64,000 bases of DNA from Namhaeicola litoreus. Lineage in GTDB: Bacteria; Bacteroidota; Bacteroidia; Flavobacteriales; Flavobacteriaceae. The position numbers and the translations under genes are program-made. Below are positions 18,185 to 27,215 of the stretch, piece by piece. Every line of letters starts with the position of its first letter. Position 1 is the stretch's first letter. Under the pieces are notes generated by a model. The model was not told where the DNA came from, did not search any database, and saw only the letters and a program-made list of their open reading frames with translations. The stretch lies in NCBI RefSeq assembly GCF_042679565.1, contig NZ_JBHTMY010000003.1:1054001-1118000 (forward strand). Reading direction: 5' to 3'.

Positions 18185-20287
18185 TTAGCGGACAAAGGCA
18201 TTCGCCATCCCTCCATCTACATTAATGATATTTCCTGTGGATTTATCTAAAATAGCCACTAATGAAAAAACACCATTGGCTATATCTTCAGGATAAATAA
18301 TTTCGTTCAAAAGATTTCTCTTTGCGTAATGAGCTGGCAACTCGTCAACACTAATTCCATAAGCCTTGGCTCTTCCTTCTGCCCATTCTCCTTCCCAAAT
18401 TTTACTACCTACAATAACTCCATCCGGATTGACTGTATTGACCCTAATTTTATCCTTTGCCAATTCTGATGCCAATAACCTTACCATATGCTGCTGAGCT
18501 GCCTTGGCAGTTCCATAGGCTACATTGTTAGGACCGGCAACCAAGCCATTTTTGCTCGCTATGCTGATAAAATCTCCTCCTAAATTTTGCTTTCGCATGA
18601 TGTCAACAGACTGCCTAGCTAATTCAAATTGACCTTTTACCAAGACATCTTGTAAAATATCCCAATCTTTCTCTGTCGTTTCTTCTATGGGTTTTGAAAT
18701 GGCTAAACCTGCACTATGAACCACAATATCTACGCCGCCAAACTCAACACAGGCTTTTTTAAATGCATGCTCTATTGATGAACTGTTAGTTACATCGCAA
18801 ACTGCATAAGCCGCAATATCATTTTTGTACGTAGAGATTGCTTCTATTAGTCGTTCTTCTACTATATCAGAAAGTACAACATTAGCGCCTTCTGCTGCTA
18901 ATTTATCTGCAATAGCTTTGCCTATACCTCCGCCTGCACCAGTGACGAATGCCACTTTTCTCGACAGCGGTTTTTCTTGGGGCATACGTTGGAGCTTTGC
19001 TTCCTCTAATAACCAATACTCAATATCAAAGGCTTCTTGTCTTGGTAAGGAGGTATACTCAGAGATAGCTTCTGCCCCTCTCATCACATTGATTGCATTG
19101 ATATAAAACTCACTGGCAACTCTTGCTGTTTGTTTGTTCTTTGCAAAGCTAAACATGCCAACTCCGGGATATATAATGATTACCGGATTTGGATCGCGCA
19201 TGGATGGACTATTCTCTTTTTTACATGTGTTATAATAGTTGATATATTCTTGTCGATAAGCTTCAAATGCTGGTTCTAACTTTTTTAATACCTCTTTTGG
19301 TTCACTTAGATCTTCATTGGGACTTAAGTCTAGAACCAAAGGTTGTATTTTGGTGCGTAAAAAATGGTCTGGACAAGAGGTTCCCATAGGGGCTAACTTT
19401 TCTAAATCCTGGCTATTACTAAACTGAAGAATCACTTCGCTATCATCAAAATGACCTATCATTCTGTTTTCTGAAGAACACAATCCTCTTAAAAGAGGCA
19501 TTAATGTTGATGCTTTTTCTATTCGTTCTGATTGGGGCAAACTCTTTATTTTTTCTCCTCCAAAAACAACACCTTTTTTTTCAATTTTCTTCTGTATAAA
19601 TTCTGAGGCCATTTCTATGACCTCCAAACTATTTATATAACATTCATAAGAGGTATCTCCCCAAGTAAATAGTCCGTGACTGCCTAAAACAATTCCTCTA
19701 ATTCCCGGATTTTCTTCTAAACATTTTTCCAATTGTAGACCTAAATCAAACCCCGGTCTTTGCCAAGGCACCCAACCCATGGTGTCTCCCCAAATCTCTT
19801 TTGTCACCTTCTCACTATCCTTTGCTGCAGCAACTGCAATAAGTGCATCAGGATGTAAATGATCTATGTGCGCAAATGGTAGCAAACCGTGTAAAGGCGT
19901 GTCTATCGAAGGAGCTTTGCTGTCTAAATCAAAAATGCAGTGGTTAAAAAGGCCAACCATTCTATCTTCATCAGCTAAACCTTTATAAACATTTTTTAAA
20001 TTTCTTAAACGATCTGTATACAATCCTGCAATTCCTGCTCGGGTCAAAGTACCAATATCACCACCAGAACCCTTCACCCACATTACCTCAACATCCTCAT
20101 TGGTAAGCGGATCTTTTTCTATGGTTTTACAACTTGTATTCCCACCTCCATAATTCGTAATGCGTAAATCCGCACCTAAAATATTTGAGCGATACAAAAA
20201 CAAGGCAACTTGGTCATTTCCTAGAGTTTCCGCTTTTTTAATATCCCATAAATAATTTACAAATTTAAATTCTTTCATTTTTATCAT
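18185..20287 (-). CDS. rhaEW: Bifunctional rhamnulose-1-phosphate aldolase / L-lactaldehyde dehydrogenase (RhaEW)
   Basis: 700 residues, a natural fusion. The N-terminal class II aldolase domain has zinc ligands in PFAHIDHLHPD (His140, His143) and GSHGLFTWGD. The C-terminal short-chain dehydrogenase domain begins near residue 445 with VAFVTGAGGGIGKAIA. Its catalytic Ser is in ISIASKNG and its Tyr-Lys pair in AYGTAKAAQQH, ending NVDGGMANAFVR. It splits L-rhamnulose-1-phosphate into DHAP and L-lactaldehyde, then oxidises the aldehyde to L-lactate. It is the first gene of the operon; start at 20287, or three codons later. The fusion is known from several bacterial rhamnose pathways. Confidence 0.93.
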   Translation of the reverse strand: MIKMKEFKFVNYLWDIKKAETLGNDQVALFLYRSNILGADLRITNYGGGNTSCKTIEKDPLTNEDVEVMWVKGSGGDIGTLTRAGIAGLYTDRLRNLKNVYKGLADEDRMVGLFNHCIFDLDSKAPSIDTPLHGLLPFAHIDHLHPDALIAVAAAKDSEKVTKEIWGDTMGWVPWQRPGFDLGLQLEKCLEENPGIRGIVLGSHGLFTWGDTSYECYINSLEVIEMASEFIQKKIEKKGVVFGGEKIKSLPQSERIEKASTLMPLLRGLCSSENRMIGHFDDSEVILQFSNSQDLEKLAPMGTSCPDHFLRTKIQPLVLDLSPNEDLSEPKEVLKKLEPAFEAYRQEYINYYNTCKKENSPSMRDPNPVIIIYPGVGMFSFAKNKQTARVASEFYINAINVMRGAEAISEYTSLPRQEAFDIEYWLLEEAKLQRMPQEKPLSRKVAFVTGAGGGIGKAIADKLAAEGANVVLSDIVEERLIEAISTYKNDIAAYAVCDVTNSSSIEHAFKKACVEFGGVDIVVHSAGLAISKPIEETTEKDWDILQDVLVKGQFELARQSVDIMRKQNLGGDFISIASKNGLVAGPNNVAYGTAKAAQQHMVRLLASELAKDKIRVNTVNPDGVIVGSKIWEGEWAEGRAKAYGISVDELPAHYAKRNLLNEIIYPEDIANGVFSLVAILDKSTGNIINVDGGMANAFVR

Positions 20288-20528
20288 AATATTTCAACAT
20301 TAAAGAGAACAATTCTACCAAGTTCAAAACTGTAATTTAAACTGATTTTAAATTCAATGTAAAAAAATGAGTTATAGATTAAAAAATATGAAATTCATTA
20401 TCCAAACTAAATTTAACCTTGGTAATTGATTTTAAAAAAACATATCTCTTAAATATACTTTAAATAAATCCTTTTTTTGCTTCTTACATACAAATAAATA
20501 ACGAAAATAAGATAGCATTAGAATTACT

Positions 20529-20547
20529 CTATCCTGTACTGTACTGT
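20529..20547. promoter_or_regulatory. Tandem regulator-binding repeat, copy 1 (rhamnose operon)
   Basis: CTATCCTG-TA-CTGTACTG: two 8-mers 10 bp apart (one helical turn). It shares its first half exactly, and the spacing, with copies at 34669 and 53882. It lies 242 bp upstream of rhaEW. The second half-site is weaker than in the other copies. Confidence 0.6.
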
Positions 20548-20587
20548 TTTTAAACCAAGTAAAAAAATATTTATGTACGTTCTTACA

Positions 20588-20600
20588 ATTCTGATAGAAT
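20588..20600. promoter_or_regulatory. Palindromic site, copy A
   Basis: ATTCT-GAT-AGAAT, perfect 5-bp arms around a 3-nt centre. It shares the core CTGATAG with copy B, 77 bp away. Candidate operator for the adjacent GntR-type regulator. Confidence 0.45.
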
Positions 20601-20665
20601 GTATAAAAAATCCTGCTAGACATTTTAAATGCCAAAAAATAAATTTAACACTTACACCTTAGAAC

Positions 20666-20676
20666 TCCTATCAGGA
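20666..20676. promoter_or_regulatory. Palindromic site, copy B
   Basis: TCCT-ATC-AGGA; the opposite strand reads TCCTGATAGGA, matching copy A (TTCTGATAGAA) at 9 of 11 positions. It lies about 90 bp upstream of the regulator start. Candidate operator for autoregulation. Confidence 0.45.
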
Positions 20677-20766
20677 CAATTGATACCCCTTTTTAGTATT
20701 TAGGTGAGCATATATTCTTATATCTTGCAAGTAGAACTAAATCATTTTACTATCGTGAAGATTCTT

Positions 20767-21810
20767 ATGAAGGATTTAAATTATATTCAAATTGATGAAA
20801 ATTCGAGAACTCCAAAATACAAGCAAATTGTAGATTCATTTATTTACAATATTTCAATTGGTAATCTCAAAATGAATCAAAAGATACCTTCTATAAACGT
20901 TTTTAGTGAAGAGTTTTATCTATCTAGAGATACAGTAGAAAAAGCTTATCGTATTTTAAAAGAAAGAAAAATTATTTCTTCTATTCGAGGAAAAGGATTT
21001 TACATCACTAGAACCAAATTATTGTCAAAAACAAACGTTTTGTTTTTGATCAATAAACTTAGTACCTATAAAATGAAAATGTATAACTCATTTGTGAGTC
21101 AAATGGGTGACAATGCGCATACAGATCTTCATATTTATCATTGCGACAAGGGTGTTTTTCTCAATTTGCTAAACAAAAATCTAAATGCGTATGATTATTA
21201 TGTCATTATGCCTCATTTTAGAACGGAGGGGTCAAAACATTTGAGTTCTAATGATGAAATTGAAGAAGCCATTAATCAAATTTCAAAGGATAAACTTATT
21301 ATTCTAGACAATAAAGTTGATGTGCAAGGAGACATCATCATGATTTACCAAGATTTTGAAAATGATATTTACAACGCACTAAAACAAGGCTTAGAAAAAA
21401 TTAAGACTTATAACAGAATGATTTTGGCATATCCTGAAAATTCACATTATCCTTATCCAAGGAGAATTTTACACGGATTTAGAAAGTTTTGTGTTGAATA
21501 TTCAATTCCTTTTGATATCATTAATCAAATTGATGAGGAATTAATTCTAAAAGATAAAGACTTGTTTATTACAATTGAAGAATCTGATTTGGTGAATCTT
21601 GTTAAACTTTCTCGTGATAGAAACAAAAAAATATCTGAAGACTTAGGAATAATTTCCTATAACGATACGCCGTTAAAAGAACTTTTAGGTATTACAGTTA
21701 TCTCGACAGATTTTCACGAAATGGGAAAATCAGCCGCCGAAATGGTTTTAAAACATAAAAAAGGAATCACCAAAAATCCTTTCTTGTTTATTGATAGAAA
21801 TTCGATTTAA
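20767..21810 (+). CDS. GntR-family transcriptional regulator with periplasmic-binding-protein-like sensor domain
   Basis: The ATG at 20767 (MKDLNYIQIDENSRTPKYKQ) is preferred to a GTG at 20704, because family members start just before the winged helix. Residues 1-75 form a GntR DNA-binding domain (SINVFSEEFYLSRDTVEKAYRILKERKIISSIRGKGFYI). The remaining 270 residues resemble a LacI/PBP1 sugar-binding sensor (ILAYPENSHYPYPRRILHGF, LGIISYNDTPLKELLGITVISTDFHEMGKSAAEMV). It is divergent from the rhamnose operon, so it is the likely rhamnose-responsive regulator. Whether it activates or represses, and its exact ligand, cannot be read from sequence. Confidence 0.85.
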   Translation: MKDLNYIQIDENSRTPKYKQIVDSFIYNISIGNLKMNQKIPSINVFSEEFYLSRDTVEKAYRILKERKIISSIRGKGFYITRTKLLSKTNVLFLINKLSTYKMKMYNSFVSQMGDNAHTDLHIYHCDKGVFLNLLNKNLNAYDYYVIMPHFRTEGSKHLSSNDEIEEAINQISKDKLIILDNKVDVQGDIIMIYQDFENDIYNALKQGLEKIKTYNRMILAYPENSHYPYPRRILHGFRKFCVEYSIPFDIINQIDEELILKDKDLFITIEESDLVNLVKLSRDRNKKISEDLGIISYNDTPLKELLGITVISTDFHEMGKSAAEMVLKHKKGITKNPFLFIDRNSI

Positions 21811-21831
21811 AATCAGCAAATACATACTGAA

Positions 21832-23001
21832 TTAATTAGATAAAAAATAGCTAAACATTTTTAGGCTTGCTGGAGCGTTTACTTCTATATCGTTGTTGGT
21901 TTTAGTAAGTAAACCGGTTTTGGCATCCCTTTTAAAAACAATAATATTGTTTGTGAATTGGTTCGCCACCAGTAAAAATTTACCACTAGGATCTATTGCA
22001 AAGCTTCTAGGATGCTCACCAAAAGTAGGCGTTCTTCCAACCAATTCAAGTCTTCCGCTATTTGCCTCAATAGAAAAAATTACTATTGAATTTTCCTCAG
22101 ATCCTCTATTTGAAACATATAAAAATTTCCCATCCGGAGAACAATGAATATCAGCAGATTGAAATACTTTGACGCCTTTTTCGTAACACAAAATATTTTG
22201 TAAAGAGATCAGATTCCCATTTTCATATTTATATGCCGTAACTGACCCGTTGAGTTCATTCACAGCGTAAACATAGTTTCTTGTTGGATGAAATGTTAAA
22301 TGTCTCGGGCCACTACCCTTTACTGTTTGGATACTTTCACGCTTTACCAAGGTATTTTTACCCACTTGATCATTCTCAACCTTAAATGAATAAATTTTAT
22401 CTGTTCCCAAATCCATTACAAAAAGATAATCACCCTTTGGTGAAAAATTAGAAGAATGCACATGAGCTTTGTCCTGACGTGGTTGTAAAACACTGCTTCC
22501 TTCAAAAGTAAATAACTCAGTATAAGCACTCAAAGTACCATCTTCTTTGATTGGAAAAAGTGAAATGCCTGCATCTGTATAATTTGAATTGATTAGAAAT
22601 TCTCCTTTTGGATGTAAATTAATATGCACAGGATTTCTTCCACCCGCCAATTGCTTATTCAAAAATTTAAGATTACCCGTCTCGCTGTCTACATAAAAAG
22701 AAGAAACGTATCCTTCTGTTTTTAATTGGGTATCAGTTGCAGCATAGAGATATTTTCCATTTGGAGAAAGTGCTAAAAATGAAGAATTTATCAAGCCGTT
22801 TTCTGAATGAACCAGCTCTGAACTTCCATTTTGCTGGTTAAAAGTATATACATGAATCCCGTTACCAATTTCTCCGTTTGTAAAACTACCAACAAAAAGG
22901 AAGGTTTCCTTTGTTTTTTGAGAATAAAGTGAAAAACAAACCAAATTCAAAACAAGAACAACTCTCTTTAAACAAAAGGATAAATCAACCATAATGCGCA
23001 A
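21832..23001 (-). CDS. Secreted lactonase-family seven-bladed beta-propeller (6-phosphogluconolactonase-like)
   Basis: 389 residues with an N-terminal hydrophobic segment (RVVLVLNLVCFSLYSQ) that looks like a signal peptide. The repeats are those of the YbhE/Pgl lactonase family: FLFVGSFTNGEIGNGIHVY, LSPNGKYLYAAT, LHPKGEFLINSNYTDAGISLFPI, SPKGDYLFVMDLGTDKIYSF, GPRHLTFHPTRNYVYAVNELNGSV, HPRSFAIDPSGKFLLVANQ. Cytoplasmic relatives hydrolyse 6-phosphogluconolactone. An exported copy is more likely to open a sugar lactone released outside the inner membrane, or to act as a binding protein. It is the last gene of the first glycan operon and converges on the GntR-type gene. Confidence 0.8.
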   Translation of the reverse strand: MRIMVDLSFCLKRVVLVLNLVCFSLYSQKTKETFLFVGSFTNGEIGNGIHVYTFNQQNGSSELVHSENGLINSSFLALSPNGKYLYAATDTQLKTEGYVSSFYVDSETGNLKFLNKQLAGGRNPVHINLHPKGEFLINSNYTDAGISLFPIKEDGTLSAYTELFTFEGSSVLQPRQDKAHVHSSNFSPKGDYLFVMDLGTDKIYSFKVENDQVGKNTLVKRESIQTVKGSGPRHLTFHPTRNYVYAVNELNGSVTAYKYENGNLISLQNILCYEKGVKVFQSADIHCSPDGKFLYVSNRGSEENSIVIFSIEANSGRLELVGRTPTFGEHPRSFAIDPSGKFLLVANQFTNNIIVFKRDAKTGLLTKTNNDIEVNAPASLKMFSYFLSN

Positions 23002-23011
23002 ATTACTTTTA

Positions 23012-24376
23012 TTATTGGATTAAAAAACTATCTAGATGTAAAAAATCTTTTCCTTTGAATTGTAGATAAATATTTTTAGCCTTATCCAAATTTTTTAAAT
23101 CACAAGATATCTCCTTGTAATTATCAAATCCACCGGTATTAGGTATTTTACACTTCCCTAGTACTTTGCCATTTTCAATATCTGAGCTGACTGTAATTTC
23201 ACCATTTTTGTTTGAAGAACATTGAAAAACTATAACCGACTTACCCGCTAAATTGCGAACATTAGGAAAGTACAAAGAACTGTTATTCCCTACTTCCTGT
23301 ATTTCAAAACCCCCTTTTTTAGATTCTTTTTTCTGAATGTCAGTTGCAGTCATATACCATTCAGCTTCAATTTTTTCCCAATTTGCATCGTACTGGCCAA
23401 CACCATTAGAAAAATGATTGTCTAAAAAATTTGTATCTGTAACCATTTCTCCATTGTCTTTGTAATGTAAATAAGACAAATAAGATTCTCTGTATCTGGC
23501 TACATCTTTTCCCAAATAAAAATGGCACCAAACATGAAAAGTCTGGTTATTCCATTCAAAATAATTTCCGTGTGCCCTTGAATTCAAACCATAATTATCA
23601 TTACCAGAATTACCTGTTTTTGTATAGGGGCCATACACATTTTTTGAAGTTGCATAATGCGATCCAGCCGATAAATAATAAATTCCATTGTGTTTATGAA
23701 GGGTCGGTTTATCATTTCCTTTCAATATCTCCGAATCCCCCAAAATTTCAATTTCACGCGGCTTTTCGGCTAATGAAATCATGTCTTCATTTAGTTTTGC
23801 GATACAAAAATAATATGCAGGATCATTGGAACGGTGGTGTCCAAATGCAATATATGCCGACTTTTTCTCATCATCATCTATTAAAATAGTGGGGTCATAT
23901 TCCTTAATTGGCGTCAAATCTTGTGGCAATAAAGGTTTGCCCAAAGCGTCTTTGAATGGCCCTACGGGTGTATTTCCAACCATAACTCCCGTATCTACAT
24001 TACCATTTGAAAAATAGAAATAATACTTCCCATTTTTATATTCCGCATCAGTTGCCCAACAACTTTTAGACTCACCCATATAGGTTTCTGTGGGCGAAAT
24101 CGTTGTTTCCAAATTCCAATGAATCAAATCATCGGATGACCAAATTTTCCAATCGGGCATCACAAAAGTCTGTGCCGTTTTATCTTCATCTCTTGTGGCG
24201 TACATATAGGCTTTATTGTTAAAAATACGAATATGCGGGTCGGCCATACCCACATCTGCTACCAAAGGATTTCCCGGTTTAAACTGGGTACTCGACACTT
24301 GTGCAAGACATAAATTAAAAGTAAAAAACATCATTACAATCATGCTTCCTTTTTTAAGAATACTTAAATATTTCAT
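23012..24376 (-). CDS. Glycoside hydrolase family 43 protein with C-terminal CBM6-like domain
   Basis: 454 residues with signal peptide (MIVMMFFTFNLCLAQ). The five-bladed GH43 propeller shows the base Asp (VGMADPHIRIFNNKAYMYAT) and the second Asp (KEYDPTILIDDDEKKSAYIAFG). The general-acid position, normally Glu in an EGP/EAP motif, reads NDKPTLHKHNGIYYLSAG, so Asp may replace Glu. The last 120 residues look like a CBM6 (GGFEIQEVGNNSSLYFPN, FDNYKEISCDLKN). GH43 enzymes remove xylose, arabinose or galactose units. It follows the GH3 gene and precedes the lactonase in the same operon. Confidence 0.8.
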   Translation of the reverse strand: MKYLSILKKGSMIVMMFFTFNLCLAQVSSTQFKPGNPLVADVGMADPHIRIFNNKAYMYATRDEDKTAQTFVMPDWKIWSSDDLIHWNLETTISPTETYMGESKSCWATDAEYKNGKYYFYFSNGNVDTGVMVGNTPVGPFKDALGKPLLPQDLTPIKEYDPTILIDDDEKKSAYIAFGHHRSNDPAYYFCIAKLNEDMISLAEKPREIEILGDSEILKGNDKPTLHKHNGIYYLSAGSHYATSKNVYGPYTKTGNSGNDNYGLNSRAHGNYFEWNNQTFHVWCHFYLGKDVARYRESYLSYLHYKDNGEMVTDTNFLDNHFSNGVGQYDANWEKIEAEWYMTATDIQKKESKKGGFEIQEVGNNSSLYFPNVRNLAGKSVIVFQCSSNKNGEITVSSDIENGKVLGKCKIPNTGGFDNYKEISCDLKNLDKAKNIYLQFKGKDFLHLDSFLIQ

Positions 24377-24419
24377 ATAAATAATTATATATATAGTTTT
24401 AATAATAAATTAATTACAA

Positions 24420-27122
24420 TTATTTTTTAATATCAAAATCTCCTCCGACAACCATTACTTTTTGTTCTAAAACACTTTTTGAAAATGAATGGTTTTGATT
24501 GGGTTGCATCCCTCCGACGGAAATGTGGACATTGCCCGATCCGACTTGAAATATGTCCTTTTCACTATTGTAGTATGCGAATTGATCGGGTGATAAGATA
24601 AATTCAACCTTTTGGGATTCTCCCTTCTTTAAATGAATTCTTTTAAATCCTTGTAAAGAGCGAATGGCAACAGGAAATGGTGCGTCGGTAAGCGAAACAT
24701 ACAATTGAACAACCTCATCGCCGTCGAAATTACCCGTATTTGTTACCTCAACTGAAACTTGAATATTCTCTCCTGCTTTTATTTCTTTTGAAACTAAAAG
24801 TTTGTCATAAGTGAAATGTGTATAACTCAAGCCATAACCAAAAGAATACAAAGGTTCTCCGTGAAAATATTTGTATGTCTTACCTTCCATATCATAATTT
24901 TCAAAAGGTGGAATTTGATCGATGGATTTATAAAACGTTAATGGCAATCTACCTGCCGGATTATAATCTCCAAAAATGATATCTGCAATTGCCTTGCCTC
25001 CAGATTGGCCGGGATACCAAGCTTCTAAAATAGCCGGAATATGTTCATTTTCCCAGTTAAATGCAATGGCGCTTCCATTTAAAAGAACCAAAACGGTTGG
25101 TTTTCCAGTATTCATTATTTCTTTCATCAATGCAGTTTGAATTTCTGGAAGCTTTACATCAAGCTTATCACCTTTATCAAATCCTTCTACTTTCACCTTC
25201 ATTTCTTCTCCTTCCAAAGATGGACTTAGTCCCATACATAAAATAACCAAATCTGAACTATTCGCCAAGTCTACAGCTTCTTGCACTAGGTTATCTTTAG
25301 GGGGGCACCACAATAACTGCATCATAGGGTATGATGAGTTATCTTGAACGTACCTTATTTTTATAGGGTAGGTTTTCCCCGCTTTAAGCTTAAAATATCC
25401 GTAATCCTTTCTAGGACGATGTTCCCCTTTTAGATTAATAATAGATGAATCATTCACAAACAATTCAAAACCCGAAAACCCTTCTGCGCCTATGGCATAT
25501 TCTCCACTTTTGTCTGGTCTTAAAACCCCATCCCATTCTACCGAAAAATGATCGTAATCCAATTCAGGTAAAGGTGCTTTATCTTTCCAAATAAAATCAA
25601 TCCTACTCTCTATTTTCGAAAGAATTGGCTCACCTTTCCATTCAGAATTATTGTAATATTTGGCCTTTAGCCCTTGTGTTATTGTGCTTGAGTCTGTGAA
25701 CAAATATTCTGAAGGAATTAATTCTAAATAAGGTAATTTTGGTGCTAATTCACAACCCTGCGCAAAACTTACTTCTGTATTTGGTAATTTTTCGCGAATA
25801 CCCTGAAGCGGTGTTATAGGATTAGAGGGGTACCCATTGTAATTTGCCAATAATACTTCCAAATTATCTGCATTGGGACCGATAACTGCTACCTTATTTA
25901 ATTCTTTCGAAAAAGGTAGAATTCCATCATTTTTTAAAAGCACCATTGATTTTCTTGCAGCTTCTTCGGCTATTGCCTGATGAGCTTTACTATCTACGAC
26001 ATCCATAGAGATATTAGAAAAAGCTACCAAATGATTAGGATCAAATTGCCCAAGCTTCATTCTTGCGAGCAACAATCTTCTCACAGAGACATCTAATTCT
26101 GCTTCAGATATCAAACCCTGCTCAACTGCTTTTGTCAAAGCCGGATAAGTGTTTCCACAATTTAAATCTGTACCAGATTTTACAGCCAAAGCAGCTGCTT
26201 CTTCCGGAGAATTTACCACTTCATGGGCATCTTTTTTATGAAAATCGCGAATGGCTCCACAATCAGAAACCACGTAACCTTTAAATCTCCATTCATTTCT
26301 TAATAAATTATCTAAAACCGGACTTCCACAACAGGGTTCGCCACGAAAGCGATTATAGGCACACATCACAGAATAAACATGTGCTACTTGAACTGCTTTT
26401 TTAAAATGAGGTGTATAAGTTTCTGCCATATCTCGGTTAGACGGATATACATCAAAAGAATGCCTACTCGATTCTGGACCACTGTGCACCACAAAGTGCT
26501 TGGCAGTTGCTACCAATTTTAAATACTTTTTATCCTCGCCTTGTAAACCTTTAATAAAAGGAACTGCCAATTCCCCTGTTAAATAAGGGTCTTCACCATA
26601 AGTTTCCATACCTCTACCCCACCTAGGGTCTCGAAAAATGTTGATGTTAGGCGTCCAATATGTCAAGCCTTGATAAATTCCTCGCTTTCCTTTTGCAGCA
26701 TAGTCGTGGTGCTTTGCTCTTGCCTCATCAGAAATGGCATTTGCAATTTGAAACATTTCTTCTTTATCCCACATAGCGGCCATACCAATGGCCTGAGGGA
26801 AAACGGTCGCTGTACCAGATCTTGCTACACCGTGCAGACACTCATTCCAATAATTATGTTCCGGAATATTTAGTCTATCAATTGCAGGTGATTTATACTG
26901 TAAAAGCAAAATTTTTTCATCAATAGTTAACTGTTCTAATAAAGCTTCTGTTCTTTCTTCAAAGGATAGAGAAGTGTTTAAATAGGGCTCCTCTGATTTT
27001 TTACAACTCGACCATAGAAAAAATAAAGTCGAAAACAAAAAAGTCATTTTTACAAGCCTGGCATTGAGGATGCTACATTTAATTTTGTTTTTACCCAAGA
27101 TAAGGAGGTTTTTAATCATCAT
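24420..27122 (-). CDS. Glycoside hydrolase family 3 with inserted PA14 domain
   Basis: About 900 residues. A lipoprotein motif (FLWSSCKK) lies some 40 residues in, so the real start may be the internal Met at 27047. The GH3 N-terminal barrel includes the nucleophile Asp in YVVSDCGAIRDF (about residue 287). The alpha/beta sandwich is interrupted at about 490-615 by a PA14 domain (GLKAKYYNNSEWKGEP, LRPDKSGEYAIGAEGFSGFELFVN). A fibronectin-III-like domain closes the protein (GDEVVQLYVSLTD). It most resembles beta-glucosidase or beta-xylosidase types. It probably sits on an outer-membrane or periplasmic face and works with the adjacent GH43 and GH78. Confidence 0.92.
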   Translation of the reverse strand: MMIKNLLILGKNKIKCSILNARLVKMTFLFSTLFFLWSSCKKSEEPYLNTSLSFEERTEALLEQLTIDEKILLLQYKSPAIDRLNIPEHNYWNECLHGVARSGTATVFPQAIGMAAMWDKEEMFQIANAISDEARAKHHDYAAKGKRGIYQGLTYWTPNINIFRDPRWGRGMETYGEDPYLTGELAVPFIKGLQGEDKKYLKLVATAKHFVVHSGPESSRHSFDVYPSNRDMAETYTPHFKKAVQVAHVYSVMCAYNRFRGEPCCGSPVLDNLLRNEWRFKGYVVSDCGAIRDFHKKDAHEVVNSPEEAAALAVKSGTDLNCGNTYPALTKAVEQGLISEAELDVSVRRLLLARMKLGQFDPNHLVAFSNISMDVVDSKAHQAIAEEAARKSMVLLKNDGILPFSKELNKVAVIGPNADNLEVLLANYNGYPSNPITPLQGIREKLPNTEVSFAQGCELAPKLPYLELIPSEYLFTDSSTITQGLKAKYYNNSEWKGEPILSKIESRIDFIWKDKAPLPELDYDHFSVEWDGVLRPDKSGEYAIGAEGFSGFELFVNDSSIINLKGEHRPRKDYGYFKLKAGKTYPIKIRYVQDNSSYPMMQLLWCPPKDNLVQEAVDLANSSDLVILCMGLSPSLEGEEMKVKVEGFDKGDKLDVKLPEIQTALMKEIMNTGKPTVLVLLNGSAIAFNWENEHIPAILEAWYPGQSGGKAIADIIFGDYNPAGRLPLTFYKSIDQIPPFENYDMEGKTYKYFHGEPLYSFGYGLSYTHFTYDKLLVSKEIKAGENIQVSVEVTNTGNFDGDEVVQLYVSLTDAPFPVAIRSLQGFKRIHLKKGESQKVEFILSPDQFAYYNSEKDIFQVGSGNVHISVGGMQPNQNHSFSKSVLEQKVMVVGGDFDIKK

Positions 27123-27215
27123 ATATTATTCTGTTGAATTGTATCTTTCTCTTTACGATTATTGAAATTTAAAATCACCTATTCATGCTAAACTATTAGT
27201 AAAAACTGTTCTTGC

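Larger units (their letters stand above)
20288..20766. promoter_or_regulatory. Divergent regulatory region between the rhamnose operon and its GntR-type regulator
   Basis: A 479-bp AT-rich gap. It holds the tandem CTATCCTG-type repeat (20529-20547) and two 11-bp palindromes of the form TYCTGATAGRA (20589-20599, and 20666-20676 on the other strand). A short minus-strand reading frame at 20432-20635 crosses these sites and has no recognisable protein features, so it is probably not a gene. I found no convincing TTG/TAnnTTTG promoter for rhaEW here. Its transcript may therefore have a leader of up to about 200 nt. Confidence 0.6.

Noticed and set aside
20432..20635. A 67-codon minus-strand reading frame in the rhamnose divergent region
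   Set aside because: It crosses the tandem repeat and a palindrome, has low-complexity AT-driven content and no recognisable domain, so I treat the DNA as regulatory.
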